Shown: positions 48,243 to 57,785, numbered from the stretch's first letter. The stretch is DNA of 64,000 bases from Bythopirellula polymerisocia (GCF_007860015.1 NZ_SJPS01000002.1:620898-684897), one strand, 5' to 3'. The notes: generated from the letters alone by a model not told the origin. Numbers and translations: made by a program.

Positions 48243-50279
48243 TTACCTTGCACGCGACTTTTCTTCGACGAGCCCATACCGCCGGATCTTTCGGTCCAAC
48301 GTGGATCGTTCGACCCCTAAGATCCCAGCCGACTTGCTCTTGTTCCAGCCGGTTGAATTGAGAGTCTGTAGAATATGAATTCGTTCCACGTCGGCCAGGG
48401 ACATCGGCTCATAGTCCTGCGGATTGGCCAATTCCACACCAACCTCAGTGTCGCCGGCCGTTTTCAATGCGGTGAGCACCAGATCGGTGTGATCGACGTA
48501 GTCACCCCGGGCCAGTACGACTGCCCTTTCAATAACATTCTTAAGCTCACGGACATTCCCTGGCCAACGGTATCGGAGTAGCTCCTCCATCGCTCGAGGT
48601 GTGTATCCCTTGAGTTTGCGACCAGTTTCTTCGCTGAACTTGCGCAGGAAAAACTCGGCCAGTTCAGGAATGTCGCCCGGACGTTTCCTCAGTCCAGGAA
48701 CAATGATTTCCAGCACGTGCAAACGGAAATACAAGTCGCGACGGAATTTTCCTTCCGCAACGTCTTTCTCCAAATCGCGATTGGTGGCAGCGATCACTCG
48801 CACGTCGACCTTGATCTGTTGCGTACCACCCACCCTCTCATAAGGATGTCCTTCGAGCACACGCAGAAACTTTGCTTGAAGTGACTGGCCCATCTCGCCA
48901 ATCTCGTCAAGCATCAAGGTTCCCTTGTCGGCCTGTTCAAACTTACCTATCTTTCGCTCCGTAGCCCCCGTAAAAGAACCCTTTTCATGGCCGAATAGTT
49001 CGCTTTCGAGCAGAGACTCGCTCAAAGCAGCGCAGTTGAGACACACAAACGGCTTTTTTGCTCGTGGGCTGGAATAATGAACAGCGCGGGCAACCAACTC
49101 CTTGCCGACACCGCTCTCGCCGCGAATCAAAACCGTAGCCCGACTGGGAGCAGCCCGCGCAATCTGCTGCGATACAGCCATCATCACTTCGCTGGAACCA
49201 ACAATCTCACTCTGCACTCCCAACTGCTCGCGAAGCTGTACGTTCTCGCTGCGCATCTGGTTGAGATTCTCAGCCAACTCCTGTCGCTTGTTCATGTTTT
49301 CCAGAGCCACGCCAACCGTATCTGCCACCGCCAACGTGAATTCTAGATCCTCGGGATCTGTCGTATGTTCGGTTCCGGTTGTGTAGAGATGAATCAGCCC
49401 GAAAATGCTTCCCTCCATGCGGATTGGTGCGCAAATAACACTTGTCGCCAGAATTTCACCTTTGCTGTCACGATTACCTAGATCACTGTCATCCATCACA
49501 TTGCGTGCCATCACCGCTTGGCCGTCGCGCAGAACTGTTGAAGTAAGAAAAGACGATACACGGTGATAGGAATGTTCGCTGTCGCTACGTGAGGCCACTA
49601 CATCCAGTTCTTCGGATTGACGTTTGCCTGAACTATCATGCGAGCGGAGCAAGATCGCACCAGCATCTACGTTGGTTCCCTCAAACAGTCCGGCGAGTGT
49701 CGCGTTCGCGAGTGAGACCACGTCTGTTGACTTAGCCAATTCAAATGCCAGTCGGCAAAGCTTTGCCGCAGCACGCCCCACCTTGGGGAAAAGTTCATCA
49801 CTCTCGTCCAGATCCGACTCGTCGAGAAAACGGCTCTGATCTTTGCGATGGGTGATCATGGTCGGCTCGAAAGATTCGAAAACGCTCTCGGCGTCCTCAA
49901 ACATCTCGCCAGTGAGGGCGTCAGGGTCACCCATCGACTTCGACGATTTTAGAAAACTCCCCGACTCCGGAAAAGCCTGGGTCAGATCATGTACGAATGC
50001 CAACTGGGAGTTGCCAATCTGTATAATGTCCCCCGGCTGAAGCTCGTGATCTCTAGAAAGTTTGATGCCACTTACCAGGGTGCCATTACGGCTCTCCAGG
50101 TCACGGAGCATCCATTTTCCCTGGGTGAAGAAAACTTCAGCATGATTCCTGCTACACCGCTCGTCTTTCACAGCGACTGTGTTGGTAGGTGCTCGGCCGA
50201 CGGAGGCCGATTCTCCGGGCACAAGGCGCACGACATCCGCCCATTTAGAGCCTTCGCGGATGATAAGATAAGCATTCAT
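48243..50279 (-). CDS. Sigma54-dependent transcription activator with FHA and GAF domains
   Basis: About 678 residues. An N-terminal FHA domain ([33 protein letters not shown]) should bind a phosphothreonine partner. A GAF domain (about 170-330) is followed by an AAA+ domain with Walker A GESGVGKE, a sigma54 loop that reads GSFTGA where GAFTGA is usual, and [12 protein letters not shown]-terminal Fis-type HTH reads [18 protein letters not shown]. The FHA replaces the receiver domain of an NtrC protein, pointing to control by a Ser/Thr kinase. The targets are unknown. Start ATG 50279. Confidence 0.92.
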   Translation of the reverse strand: MNAYLIIREGSKWADVVRLVPGESASVGRAPTNTVAVKDERCSRNHAEVFFTQGKWMLRDLESRNGTLVSGIKLSRDHELQPGDIIQIGNSQLAFVHDLTQAFPESGSFLKSSKSMGDPDALTGEMFEDAESVFESFEPTMITHRKDQSRFLDESDLDESDELFPKVGRAAAKLCRLAFELAKSTDVVSLANATLAGLFEGTNVDAGAILLRSHDSSGKRQSEELDVVASRSDSEHSYHRVSSFLTSTVLRDGQAVMARNVMDDSDLGNRDSKGEILATSVICAPIRMEGSIFGLIHLYTTGTEHTTDPEDLEFTLAVADTVGVALENMNKRQELAENLNQMRSENVQLREQLGVQSEIVGSSEVMMAVSQQIARAAPSRATVLIRGESGVGKELVARAVHYSSPRAKKPFVCLNCAALSESLLESELFGHEKGSFTGATERKIGKFEQADKGTLMLDEIGEMGQSLQAKFLRVLEGHPYERVGGTQQIKVDVRVIAATNRDLEKDVAEGKFRRDLYFRLHVLEIIVPGLRKRPGDIPELAEFFLRKFSEETGRKLKGYTPRAMEELLRYRWPGNVRELKNVIERAVVLARGDYVDHTDLVLTALKTAGDTEVGVELANPQDYEPMSLADVERIHILQTLNSTGWNKSKSAGILGVERSTLDRKIRRYGLVEEKSRAR

Positions 50280-50694
50280 GCAGGTAGAATTGAGGCAAGT
50301 TGTTGATCTAAAGTATTCATTGTAACCGATTGCTTCACTTCTTGGACCTGCCTCGCTTCCCGGTTTGCATCCCAAAAGGCGGGGTCCGCTGGCACAAACC
50401 GCAAAAATCTATTCCACAGAGCACTTCAGCAATTGTCGTCAAAACCCGCAGAATCGTGCCTTCTGCTCTCAATTTATCTCCTGGGACTCCCTTCCAGCGA
50501 AGCCAAACGGGATTCTGGCTTGTCAGGCCAGAGAAATAGGGCGAAAAATATTGAATCTCTGCACTTTACCGACTAGTCTAAAGAGTGTGGGCACGAGGTA
50601 TCGAATGTCCCATGTCTTGTCCTAACTCGACGAGATTGCGTCGCATCGTTCCACCGAATCATCACCGATTTGGTCTTGAGGAGAAGCAGCAGAG
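50280..50694. other. Long divergent intergenic region (sigma54 activator / DUF1598)
   Basis: 415 bases between two divergent genes, without a gene I can support. It should contain both promoters. I looked for a GG-N10-GC sigma54 box and found no good match. Near the DUF1598 start lies GAGGAGAAG, a good ribosome site. Confidence 0.45.
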
Positions 50695-52035
50695 ATGAAC
50701 CAAGTTTATTCACGCTATCGTTGTCCTTTCTTTTTTCTGAGCTTAGGTCTCGCCTGGTGTCTGGCCACGGTCGATCTATCAGCTCAGATCGTTCAACAAG
50801 CAGTCGGTGGAATTGCAGTCAATGCAGATGGCGTAGTCGAGGCCCCCACGATCGAAGACAAAGCTGTATTGGCCGGTCTGCGAGAATCAGCCCTTGCTGC
50901 CGTGCCCGAGGACTTGCAGGCCTTTACCGATCTGCGCGCCGTCTCCCTCAAGCAACTCGAGGCCGAAGTTGCAAAACACTTAGCCAGTGGGACTGATCTT
51001 CCAGAATCAGTCCGTTATTTAGCTGGTCTGCAGCGTGTGCAGTACGTGTTTGTTTATCCTGAAAAAAATGATGTCGTCATCGCCGGACCTGCCGAAGGGT
51101 GGCGCGTCGATCAGCTGGGTAACGTTGTTGGGGCCACGACCGGACGTCCCGTGTTGCTCTTAGAAGATTTGGTCGTAGCTTTGCGTGCCCGCGATGTCCC
51201 ACAACTCGAAGCGATCTCCTGCTCGATCGATCCGACCCCTGAAGGGATGCAGCGCCTTCGCGGTGTGATGCGTCGATTCCACTCGATGGGAAATCCCGAC
51301 CAAACCATGGCCGCCATGGAAGATGCCCTCGGTCCACAAGTCGTTTCGGTGACCGGCGTCCCACAATCGAGCCATTTTGCTCGGACGATGGTCGCAGCCG
51401 ACTTCCGCATGAAGCGCTTGGCGATGGGATTTGAGCCGGCTCCGTTGGGCGACATGCCAAGCTTTATGGAAATGCTTGCCTCAAGCCGAGGTAGTACCAG
51501 TGCGACTCCTCGCTGGTGGCTCGCTCCCAAGTACGAACCGCTGGCTCGAGATGCAGCCGGTCTTGCCTGGGAACTTCGCGGCCAGGGCGTTCAATGCCTC
51601 ACTGAAGAAGATCATTTCAACTCTGCTGGCGAACGCCAAAGCAGTTCAAAGTCGGGAGCAACTGCCACTGCCTGGGCCAATAAATTCACAGAGCGATTCA
51701 ACGAATTGGCCGACCACGATTCTTCTTTCGGAGCACTTCGTAATGCGATGGATCTGGCCGTCGTAGCCGCCCTGCTAGACAAGCAAGGATTGCTCGACAA
51801 GGCAGAGCTTGAATTGGCCGAGTTGACACACGGACTTGTTCTGAGCGAGTACTATGCCCCGCGCCGAGTGAATTCCCAGGCGACCTTTGTGAAACGGCGC
51901 AAGGATTTTGTAGTCAGCGCCTCTGGCGGCGTGCAACTTTTGCCCTGGAAGGTCGCCGAAGAAATCGAAGAAGTCGCTGCCGTAGGCGATGTTCGTGCGC
52001 GGCTGACCGCACCCAGCGGCAATTGGACCTGGTAG
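50695..52035 (+). CDS. DUF1598 domain secreted protein (planctomycete-specific family)
   Basis: A 446-residue protein with a signal peptide (FFFLSLGLAWCLATVDLSAQ) and a DUF1598 domain: IVQQAVGGIAVNADGVVEAP, LRAVSLKQLEAEVAKHL, VRYLAGLQRVQYVFVYPE, then TGRPVLLLEDLVVALRA and MAAMEDALGPQVVSVTGVP. The family is known to me only from Planctomycetes and has no known function. The C-terminal part is Ala/Glu-rich. The GAGGAG ribosome site before ATG 50695 fixes the start. A stretch resembling the DUF1598 core also appears in the gene at the right window edge. Confidence 0.85.
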   Translation: MNQVYSRYRCPFFFLSLGLAWCLATVDLSAQIVQQAVGGIAVNADGVVEAPTIEDKAVLAGLRESALAAVPEDLQAFTDLRAVSLKQLEAEVAKHLASGTDLPESVRYLAGLQRVQYVFVYPEKNDVVIAGPAEGWRVDQLGNVVGATTGRPVLLLEDLVVALRARDVPQLEAISCSIDPTPEGMQRLRGVMRRFHSMGNPDQTMAAMEDALGPQVVSVTGVPQSSHFARTMVAADFRMKRLAMGFEPAPLGDMPSFMEMLASSRGSTSATPRWWLAPKYEPLARDAAGLAWELRGQGVQCLTEEDHFNSAGERQSSSKSGATATAWANKFTERFNELADHDSSFGALRNAMDLAVVAALLDKQGLLDKAELELAELTHGLVLSEYYAPRRVNSQATFVKRRKDFVVSASGGVQLLPWKVAEEIEEVAAVGDVRARLTAPSGNWTW

Positions 52036-52129
52036 CCTAGCCGCTTAGCAGTTAATCGATTCGCGGATCTTGATTCAGCCCCTACATCTCCGGGCTATGA
52101 CTTGTTAGAATCTGCGAAGCGCAAAAAAT

Positions 52130-52221
52130 GAGGGTCCCTGCTCGCCGGGGCAAGAACCCTCGAAGTTTAGGCTGACCGGAGGACTCTCTCTTGAGTCCGA
52201 CTTCCGGAGACCCACAGCCTA
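52130..52221 (+). ncRNA. Candidate structured RNA upstream of carA
   Basis: Two stem structures lie in about 92 bases. The first pairs GAGGGT (52130-52135) with ACCCTC (52156-52161). The second pairs TAGGCTG (52168-52174) with CAGCCTA (52215-52221), and inside it CCGGA with TCCGG (52203-52207) and GGACTC (52181-52186) with GAGTCC (52193-52198), closing a TCTCTT loop. No T-tract follows, so it is not a simple terminator of the DUF1598 gene. It ends 85 bases before the carA start and could be a leader element or a small RNA. I know no named family matching it. Confidence 0.5.
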
Positions 52222-52306
52222 TTTCTGGCTATCGTCGCGCCGCTTGACCCGGCTTAACCGCCAAATCCCTCCCTGCACCTCGCACGTAAAGTAACACCCC
52301 GCTCAA

Positions 52307-53449
52307 ATGGTACAACCGGCAAAACTAGCTCTCGAAGATGGCACCGTCTACATCGGCACATCTATTGGCGCTGATGGTGAAGTCGATGGCGAAGTCTGCT
52401 TCAACACCTCAATGACTGGCTACCAGGAGATTCTTACCGATCCCAGCTATCGCGGTCAGATCGTCACGATGACGTATCCCCAGATCGGCAACTATGGAGT
52501 CAACGAAGCAGATTCAGAAAGTGGCCACCCTCATCTGGCGGGATTTGTCGTACGTGAGCACAGTCGCATCGAAAGCAATTTTCGGTCGGAGTCGTCCCTT
52601 GCAGAATATCTCAAAAAATGGGGCGTAGTCGCTATCGAATCGATCGATACCCGCGCACTTGTTCGGCGCATACGCTCACAAGGTGCGATGCGTGGTGTGT
52701 TATCTACCACTGATTTGAACGACGCGAGTTTAGTTGCCAAGGCTCAAGCGAGCCCAGGACTCGTGGGGCGCGACTTGGTAAGAGAAGTAATGCCCAGCCA
52801 GCCTACCGATTGGAGCGAATCAGTCAGCGATTGGACGCATCTGAATGCTAAGTCAGCCGGGTCGTCCTCGACCCCGAACGACCTTCCGCATGTCGTTGCT
52901 CTCGACTACGGCATGAAATGGAACATTCCTCGGCATCTGGTCGACCAGGGTTGCCGAGTGACAGTGCTCCCAGGGACTTCGACGGCCGCAGAAGTTTTGG
53001 CCCTCAATCCGGACGGCGTGTTTCTTTCCAACGGGCCAGGAGACCCCGAACCGCTCGACTATGCGATTGGCACCATCCAAGACTTACTGGGCAAGCAGCC
53101 GATTTTCGGCATTTGTCTGGGGCACCAACTACTCTCCCTTGCTTGTGGAGCTAAGACCTTCAAGATGAAATTTGGCCACCGCGGGGCCAACCAGCCTGTC
53201 CATCATTTAGGGAATGGGAGCGTGGAGATCACTTCCCAGAATCACGGGTTTGCGGTCGACGAAGCTTCCCTTCCTTCGGATTTAGAGGTTACTCACCGCA
53301 GCCTGAACGACGGCACCATCGAAGGAGTGCGACATCTAGGGGTTGCCGCCTTCAGTGTGCAGTACCATCCCGAGGCATCGGCGGGTCCCCACGATAGCCA
53401 CTACCTCTTCCAGCAATTCTTCGATTCGATGGGCGTGACAGCCGGGTAA
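52307..53449 (+). CDS. carA: Carbamoyl-phosphate synthase small subunit
   Basis: The glutaminase subunit that supplies ammonia to CarB for carbamoyl phosphate (arginine and pyrimidines). 380 residues. The N-terminal CPSase domain shows LALEDGTVYIGTS, VCFNTSMTGYQEILTDPSY and IDTRALVRRIRSQGAMRG. The C-terminal class I glutamine amidotransferase domain shows NGPGDPEPLDYAI, the nucleophile Cys in FGICLGHQLLSLA, and His-Glu in VQYHPEASAGPHD. No carB follows in the window. The gene is preceded by a structured leader (52130-52221). Confidence 0.96.
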   Translation: MVQPAKLALEDGTVYIGTSIGADGEVDGEVCFNTSMTGYQEILTDPSYRGQIVTMTYPQIGNYGVNEADSESGHPHLAGFVVREHSRIESNFRSESSLAEYLKKWGVVAIESIDTRALVRRIRSQGAMRGVLSTTDLNDASLVAKAQASPGLVGRDLVREVMPSQPTDWSESVSDWTHLNAKSAGSSSTPNDLPHVVALDYGMKWNIPRHLVDQGCRVTVLPGTSTAAEVLALNPDGVFLSNGPGDPEPLDYAIGTIQDLLGKQPIFGICLGHQLLSLACGAKTFKMKFGHRGANQPVHHLGNGSVEITSQNHGFAVDEASLPSDLEVTHRSLNDGTIEGVRHLGVAAFSVQYHPEASAGPHDSHYLFQQFFDSMGVTAG

Positions 53450-53510
53450 CCGAGAGCTGAGATTCAAGAGATAATTGCCAGAAGCATGGCTCTTGAGTCA
53501 CGACTTTCCA

Positions 53511-53876
53511 CTATTCTCCCGTTAGCAGTTCAATCACCTCCAAAGCAGCGATTGCATGTTCCGGTTGGTGCTTGCGGTCGGGTTCAACATTCCGCATAAC
53601 ATCAACGGCATAGCGCAAGTATTGCTCGCGCGACTCTTCGACGAGGTCCCAGCCAATTTCATGAATAACTCGGGGCCACAACTGCTGCGCCTGAGCGAGG
53701 GAGTTCGCATCTCCCCGTATCGCCTGGAACACCACGTCGTCAAGTTCTTCTAACAACAACCGCACCTGCTCCGACTCCGGGTGGAGCCTACGCGAGGGGA
53801 AATCTTCCAGTGCAGTTTCATTTCCATCAGCATCAAAGCTATGGCTAGAATGTGCGGCATGGGGACGGTAGTTCAT
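53511..53876 (-). CDS. Small hypothetical protein
   Basis: A 121-residue protein with no family I know. The N-terminus is His/Ser-rich (MNYRPHAAHSSHSFDADG). From about residue 35 it is largely helical: ESEQVRLLLEELDDVVFQAIRG, QAQQLWPRVIHEIGWDLVEE, SREQYLRYAVDVMRNVEPDR. The regular heptad-like leucines suggest a helical bundle. The start is ATG 53876; an upstream frame to 53918 is less likely. It is convergent with carA. Confidence 0.55.
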   Translation of the reverse strand: MNYRPHAAHSSHSFDADGNETALEDFPSRRLHPESEQVRLLLEELDDVVFQAIRGDANSLAQAQQLWPRVIHEIGWDLVEESREQYLRYAVDVMRNVEPDRKHQPEHAIAALEVIELLTGE

Positions 53877-54006
53877 GAGATTAGAAAAATTAATTGAGAC
53901 CAATAGGGATATTACCATTTGTATCTAGAAGGGTGAGTACGCGAAATGCTGGGTGGATAAAGATACTCGGCACAACGATTAACTTCACCCACTCACCATG
54001 ACATTC

Positions 54007-54651
54007 TCACTTCTTAGGCTTACGGCGAGACTTGGCACTCTGACGAAGTTCGGCGCTCTTGGCAATCGAACGGGCGGATGTCGTTGGTATTGGTTGGTCA
54101 GAAACTGCTTCCTCATTGCGAATCGTGACCTTTTCCAGTCGGGTAAAGAGTCTGGCATGATATTCGTCAAGTGCGTCGCGTAATTGTCGAAATTCTTCTT
54201 GCCAAAGTTCCCGATCTGCCCCTGAACGCTGTTGTTCAAACACGAGCGAACTCTCAAGCTGATTGATCTGCTCATGGGCAGTCGCCAATTCTTCCTTCAG
54301 CTTCGTGCATTCACTCTCCAACTCCTCGAATTCCAAGAGTTGCCCGCTATTCGCTTCTTCCAGTTTTTTGGATTCTTCCTTGACGGACGCCAATTCGTTC
54401 TCAAGCTGCGCGAGGTGCGTTTGAACGTCGGATTCAATCTGTGGATATTTTTCCAGCGAATCCGCGCGGAGATTAAGTTCAGTTTCTTTGCGTGCCAATT
54501 CGCTCTGCCACTGCGTTAGTTCCTCATGCAACTTTTCTAGGGCAGCAAATGAATCATGAATCCATTCTCCAAGATCGTCGTTTTCATTTCGGATCGCTCC
54601 TAATGGCTCTAGAACTTCCTGCAGTGTTTCAAATGACTGGATAGTAGACAT
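54007..54651 (-). CDS. Coiled-coil protein of unknown function
   Basis: A 214-residue soluble protein. Residues about 25-165 are a nearly continuous coiled coil rich in Glu, Leu, Lys and Gln (for example AALEKLHEELTQWQSELARK and LENELASVKEESKKLEEANS). A basic tail follows (RSIAKSAELRQSAKSRRKPKK). No known domain is visible. A structural role, or nucleic-acid contact through the basic tail, is possible but not shown. The start ATG 54651 has GGAACT upstream. The small hypothetical at 53511 is downstream on the same strand. Confidence 0.65.
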   Translation of the reverse strand: MSTIQSFETLQEVLEPLGAIRNENDDLGEWIHDSFAALEKLHEELTQWQSELARKETELNLRADSLEKYPQIESDVQTHLAQLENELASVKEESKKLEEANSGQLLEFEELESECTKLKEELATAHEQINQLESSLVFEQQRSGADRELWQEEFRQLRDALDEYHARLFTRLEKVTIRNEEAVSDQPIPTTSARSIAKSAELRQSAKSRRKPKK

Positions 54652-54970
54652 GGCTAGAGTTCCGTTTGTTCGCGCACACGAAGTAAGTGCTGCCAATTTG
54701 GTGGTATCACCTGTTGGGTGGGCTTGAATATGGGGCTGTCGAAGCAGCTATTGCGGCAAGGGTGGGTAGGGCCGCACAGGGATAAGTAGGGGCAAGAGAT
54801 AGCAAAACACTCCGCCGAAGAAAAAATAGCTTACAACTGACCTGTTCGCAAATCATATTCCTCGAGAATTTAGATGGGGCGGCTAGTCAGGCCGCTGGGC
54901 AAGAAGTTTAATGATTTTGCGGCAGTACGCTGCCTTTTTGCAACACTGTGAGATTCCCGAAACATTCCCA
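54652..54970. other. Noncoding region between divergent genes
   Basis: About 320 bases without a gene. It is the divergent promoter region for the coiled-coil gene and the small membrane protein. I see no clear repeat or terminator in it. Confidence 0.4.
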
Positions 54971-55345
54971 ATGTCCACAAAAAAAAGCAAACCACCCAGA
55001 AAGCCCAAGCCTTCTAAAAAGCTTCGCTATCGTGCTCCCTCAGAATCAAAGGCAAGTGAAGCAATCACAGTGGCTTGGACGGTATCGATTACGACTCTGT
55101 TTGGCTGTAATCTGGCCGTCCTGGCGATCCACTATTGGCTCAAGGCAGATCCCCAGGCCCAAAGCCTGGCAATGCTCAAAGAACTGCTACTTTTTGCGGG
55201 AGCGATCGTCGGTGTCGTTTCGCTCGTCTTGTTGCCAGCCGTTTATCGATTGCGGAGTGTCTCCCCTCCGACGGGATTGGCCGTGTTCGGTGCGTGCCTG
55301 GCAGCAGCGCCTCTACTGACGCTCTTCCTGCGAAGCTTGCAATGA
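54971..55345 (+). CDS. Small membrane protein of unknown function
   Basis: A 124-residue protein with a Lys/Pro-rich, strongly basic N-terminus (MSTKKSKPPRKPKPSKKLRY). Three membrane helices follow: VSITTLFGCNLAVLAIHYWL, LLFAGAIVGVVSLVLLPAVY and LAVFGACLAAAPLLTLFL. No family is recognised. The basic N-terminus would stay in the cytoplasm by the positive-inside rule. The start at 54971 is chosen because the longer frame (54911) adds residues of no clear character. It converges with the Nudix gene. Confidence 0.6.
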   Translation: MSTKKSKPPRKPKPSKKLRYRAPSESKASEAITVAWTVSITTLFGCNLAVLAIHYWLKADPQAQSLAMLKELLLFAGAIVGVVSLVLLPAVYRLRSVSPPTGLAVFGACLAAAPLLTLFLRSLQ

Positions 55346-55365
55346 AGCGAATCAGCCCATCGATT

Positions 55366-55890
55366 TCAGCCCTTCCGCAACCGATCCCACAATAAGATGC
55401 CGACGACTGTCTTGGCGTCCTCAATCTCACCACTCAGCACCATCGCTACTGCATCGTCCCATGGAACGATCAAGTTTTCGATCTCTTCACCGGATTCTCG
55501 GGCAGTTGGACCTGCTGTGAGATGATCAGCGACAAAAAGGTGCATGCGTTCATGCAAAATACCCGGTGACAGATAGAATCCGGGGAGTCCCAGCCATCGT
55601 TCGGCCAAATAGCCAGTTTCTTCTTGCAATTCACGCTCAGCTGTATTTGCAGGCGACTCCGGAGGATCGATGGTTCCAGCTGGTAGCTCGATCAATGTTT
55701 TCTCGACGGCAATGCGGAAATTCCGGATCAGACAAACACGATCCCCTTCCAGGAGCGGGATGATTGCCACGGAGCCAGGATGCTCAATAACTTGCCGGCG
55801 CAAGCTGTTTTTTCCTTCCCCTGTCGACAGGATGTGCTCCACCACACGAAACCGGCTGGTTTCCAACAGCAGCTCAACATTTTCCGACAT
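55366..55890 (-). CDS. Nudix hydrolase (ADP-ribose pyrophosphatase type)
   Basis: A 174-residue enzyme that hydrolyses nucleoside diphosphate derivatives. The Nudix box GX5EX7REUXEEXGU is complete: GTIDPPESPANTAERELQEE then TGYL. The upstream segment VCLIRNFRIAVEKTLIELPA is typical of NudF/ADP-ribose pyrophosphatases, and LSPGILHERMHLFVADHL supports it. The ATG at 55890 begins MSENVELLLETSRFRVV. A 59-residue upstream extension of the frame has no Nudix-family similarity and is rejected. Confidence 0.9.
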   Translation of the reverse strand: MSENVELLLETSRFRVVEHILSTGEGKNSLRRQVIEHPGSVAIIPLLEGDRVCLIRNFRIAVEKTLIELPAGTIDPPESPANTAERELQEETGYLAERWLGLPGFYLSPGILHERMHLFVADHLTAGPTARESGEEIENLIVPWDDAVAMVLSGEIEDAKTVVGILLWDRLRKG

Positions 55891-56104
55891 TTTAGGCCTT
55901 TCCTGAATGCTGGCGCAGGTCCTAGCAGGTTTTTTTCCACTTAAGAGAAACTCTGGTTTGCCGACTATTGCAACCGTTGGTAGGATACTTAAATATGACG
56001 TGTGTTGTCCAACCGGGTTGGCATATCTGTCTTCGGGCCGTTCTTGCCAACTGCGTGCGTCCGACAAGCTCTTCCCAAGATACTAAATCTCTGCGATTTA
56101 CAGC

Positions 56105-57235
56105 ATGAATCCTTCCAACGAACCGTTGAGTCTGTGCGTGGGACGATGGCTTGGGTTCGATGTCCGCATCCATATTCTCTTGCCAATCGTTGTGTTAAGC
56201 TCCTTGCTACTGACAAAGGATTTTAATGGAATCCCTATCGAATCAGAGAGCGTCATCACTACCGATGGTTTGCTTATTCCCCATACTTTGGGCGGGGTGG
56301 ATGCTCGACTGGTTTGCTTGGCGATTGGGGTCTTGTTTTTCAGTGTCTCTCTCCAAGAAGTCGCACGATTGATTGCCGCCAAACGCGTGGGAGGCGATGC
56401 GACTTCCTTGGTCTTGGGTCCTATTGGAGGACTAACCAAAATTCATCTTCCTGCTGATCCGCCTGCTCATCTTCTGACCGGTTTGATAGGACCAAGCGTC
56501 TCCGTGATCTTCATGTTGATCGCAGGATTCCTGTTGGCATTAAATGGTGATAGCAAGGTACTCCAATTGCTTTTCAGCCCTCTGGATCCAAATATTGTTT
56601 ATCCCGCAACAGGAGTTGGTCTTCTATCGCTCAAATTAATTTGTCAATTAGTGCTCTGGATTAACTGCTGTTTGTTCCTCATAAACCTTTTACCAGTAGA
56701 CCCCTGTGCTGGAGCCGAAATACTGAGAGGAGTCTTATGGCCTGTTGTTGGACGCAGCACGGCAACCTCTGCGACTTCTCATGTCGCGATAGGGGCGGCG
56801 GTTCTGCTTGCCATTTCAAGTGCATTGTTGGTTGGCAACACCCCCAACGGTGACTTGGTGCCCAATTGGTTTCCCCTCGCACTCGCGTCAGTCTTCTTGC
56901 TGTTTTCAGGGCGAAACATCTTACCCTCGAAGAATTACGATGTTGGCCTTGAGATTGACTCCTTCGATTCGGACGATGAAATCTGGCTTACTGATTTGAT
57001 CGAAGAAGATCATGCTGCAGTGCTCGTCGAGAATATCCAGGACAAGCAACAGGATGCCATCGATCGCAAGCGTCGTGAACGTGAAGCGAACGAGGATGCA
57101 CGTGTGGATGCAATCCTCGCCAGACTCCATGGATCGAGCTTCGAAAATCTTTCCGAAGAGGAACGGGCGTTTCTCAAACGAGCAAGTCGTCGCTATCAGC
57201 GGCGCCGTGGCGTTACCGAAGACAAACTCCTGTAG
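56105..57235 (+). CDS. Site-2 protease (M50)-like membrane protein lacking catalytic residues
   Basis: 376 residues with about six membrane segments in a site-2-protease-like order. The M50 active-site helix should contain HExxH; here it reads FFSVSLQEVARLIAAKRVGG, with both His lost (Q and R) and only Glu kept. The third ligand motif (NLLPxxPxDGG) reads NLLPVDPCAGAEIL, with the key Asp replaced. The fold appears preserved but proteolysis should be impossible. The C-terminus (about 290-376) is a soluble acidic, then basic, helical tail. It is followed by a hypothetical gene after 44 bases. Confidence 0.7.
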   Translation: MNPSNEPLSLCVGRWLGFDVRIHILLPIVVLSSLLLTKDFNGIPIESESVITTDGLLIPHTLGGVDARLVCLAIGVLFFSVSLQEVARLIAAKRVGGDATSLVLGPIGGLTKIHLPADPPAHLLTGLIGPSVSVIFMLIAGFLLALNGDSKVLQLLFSPLDPNIVYPATGVGLLSLKLICQLVLWINCCLFLINLLPVDPCAGAEILRGVLWPVVGRSTATSATSHVAIGAAVLLAISSALLVGNTPNGDLVPNWFPLALASVFLLFSGRNILPSKNYDVGLEIDSFDSDDEIWLTDLIEEDHAAVLVENIQDKQQDAIDRKRREREANEDARVDAILARLHGSSFENLSEEERAFLKRASRRYQRRRGVTEDKLL

Positions 57236-57279
57236 CTCTGCTGCAAGTGTGGGGTACTGACTCCCAATCCTCCCTGTCC

Positions 57280-57768
57280 ATGTCCCGACGCACAAAAGCC
57301 CGTGAAGACCTTCTCCGCGAAGCAACAGCCTTGGTTCCTCGCCTGTTATTGCAGTTGGACCAAGCGGGTCGGTCAGTGGAAGTTTTTGCCGGTTTTCGTA
57401 GCGGCAATGCACTGAGCCTCTATTTCGATTCCGACCCCGTGTACCATTTTAATTCTGAGAATCAGCTTCGTCGGGCATTTCTCGACGGTAACATCCTTAA
57501 GGCAGACCAGGGCAAACTTGTTGCCTGGGATCCGCTACGCACTTCGGGAAGCGTAAACATGGTCAGGCGAGAATTCTCGGCCGCCGATCAAGAGCAATTA
57601 GGCAAAGACCTAATTCGAAAACTGAGAGAATTGAAGAGTTCGCTAGCAGAGCAGCAATTTACCCTCTTGGGGCAGGTTCCGGTCGATGGGAGAGGACTTG
57701 AGCGACTCAGTAATTGGCTCGAGTCATTCTGCGATTTCACAGTTGCCAAGACGCCAAATGTTTTTTGA
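57280..57768 (+). CDS. Hypothetical protein
   Basis: A 162-residue protein of no recognised family. An N-terminal helix (SRRTKAREDLLREATALVPRL) is followed by a beta-rich part (VEVFAGFRSGNALSLYFDSDPVYHFNSENQ in the middle) and a helical end (DLIRKLRELKSSLAEQQ). The ATG at 57280 is chosen; an ATG at 57247 is upstream but overlaps the tail region after the S2P-like gene. Same strand and short spacing suggest co-expression with the S2P-like protein. Confidence 0.55.
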   Translation: MSRRTKAREDLLREATALVPRLLLQLDQAGRSVEVFAGFRSGNALSLYFDSDPVYHFNSENQLRRAFLDGNILKADQGKLVAWDPLRTSGSVNMVRREFSAADQEQLGKDLIRKLRELKSSLAEQQFTLLGQVPVDGRGLERLSNWLESFCDFTVAKTPNVF

Positions 57769-57785
57769 ATTCGGTTGAAGTAATT

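Noticed and set aside
50280..50694. Possible sigma54 (-24/-12) promoter between the regulator and DUF1598
   Set aside because: A TGGCAC-like word is present but the GG-to-GC spacing does not fit the consensus.
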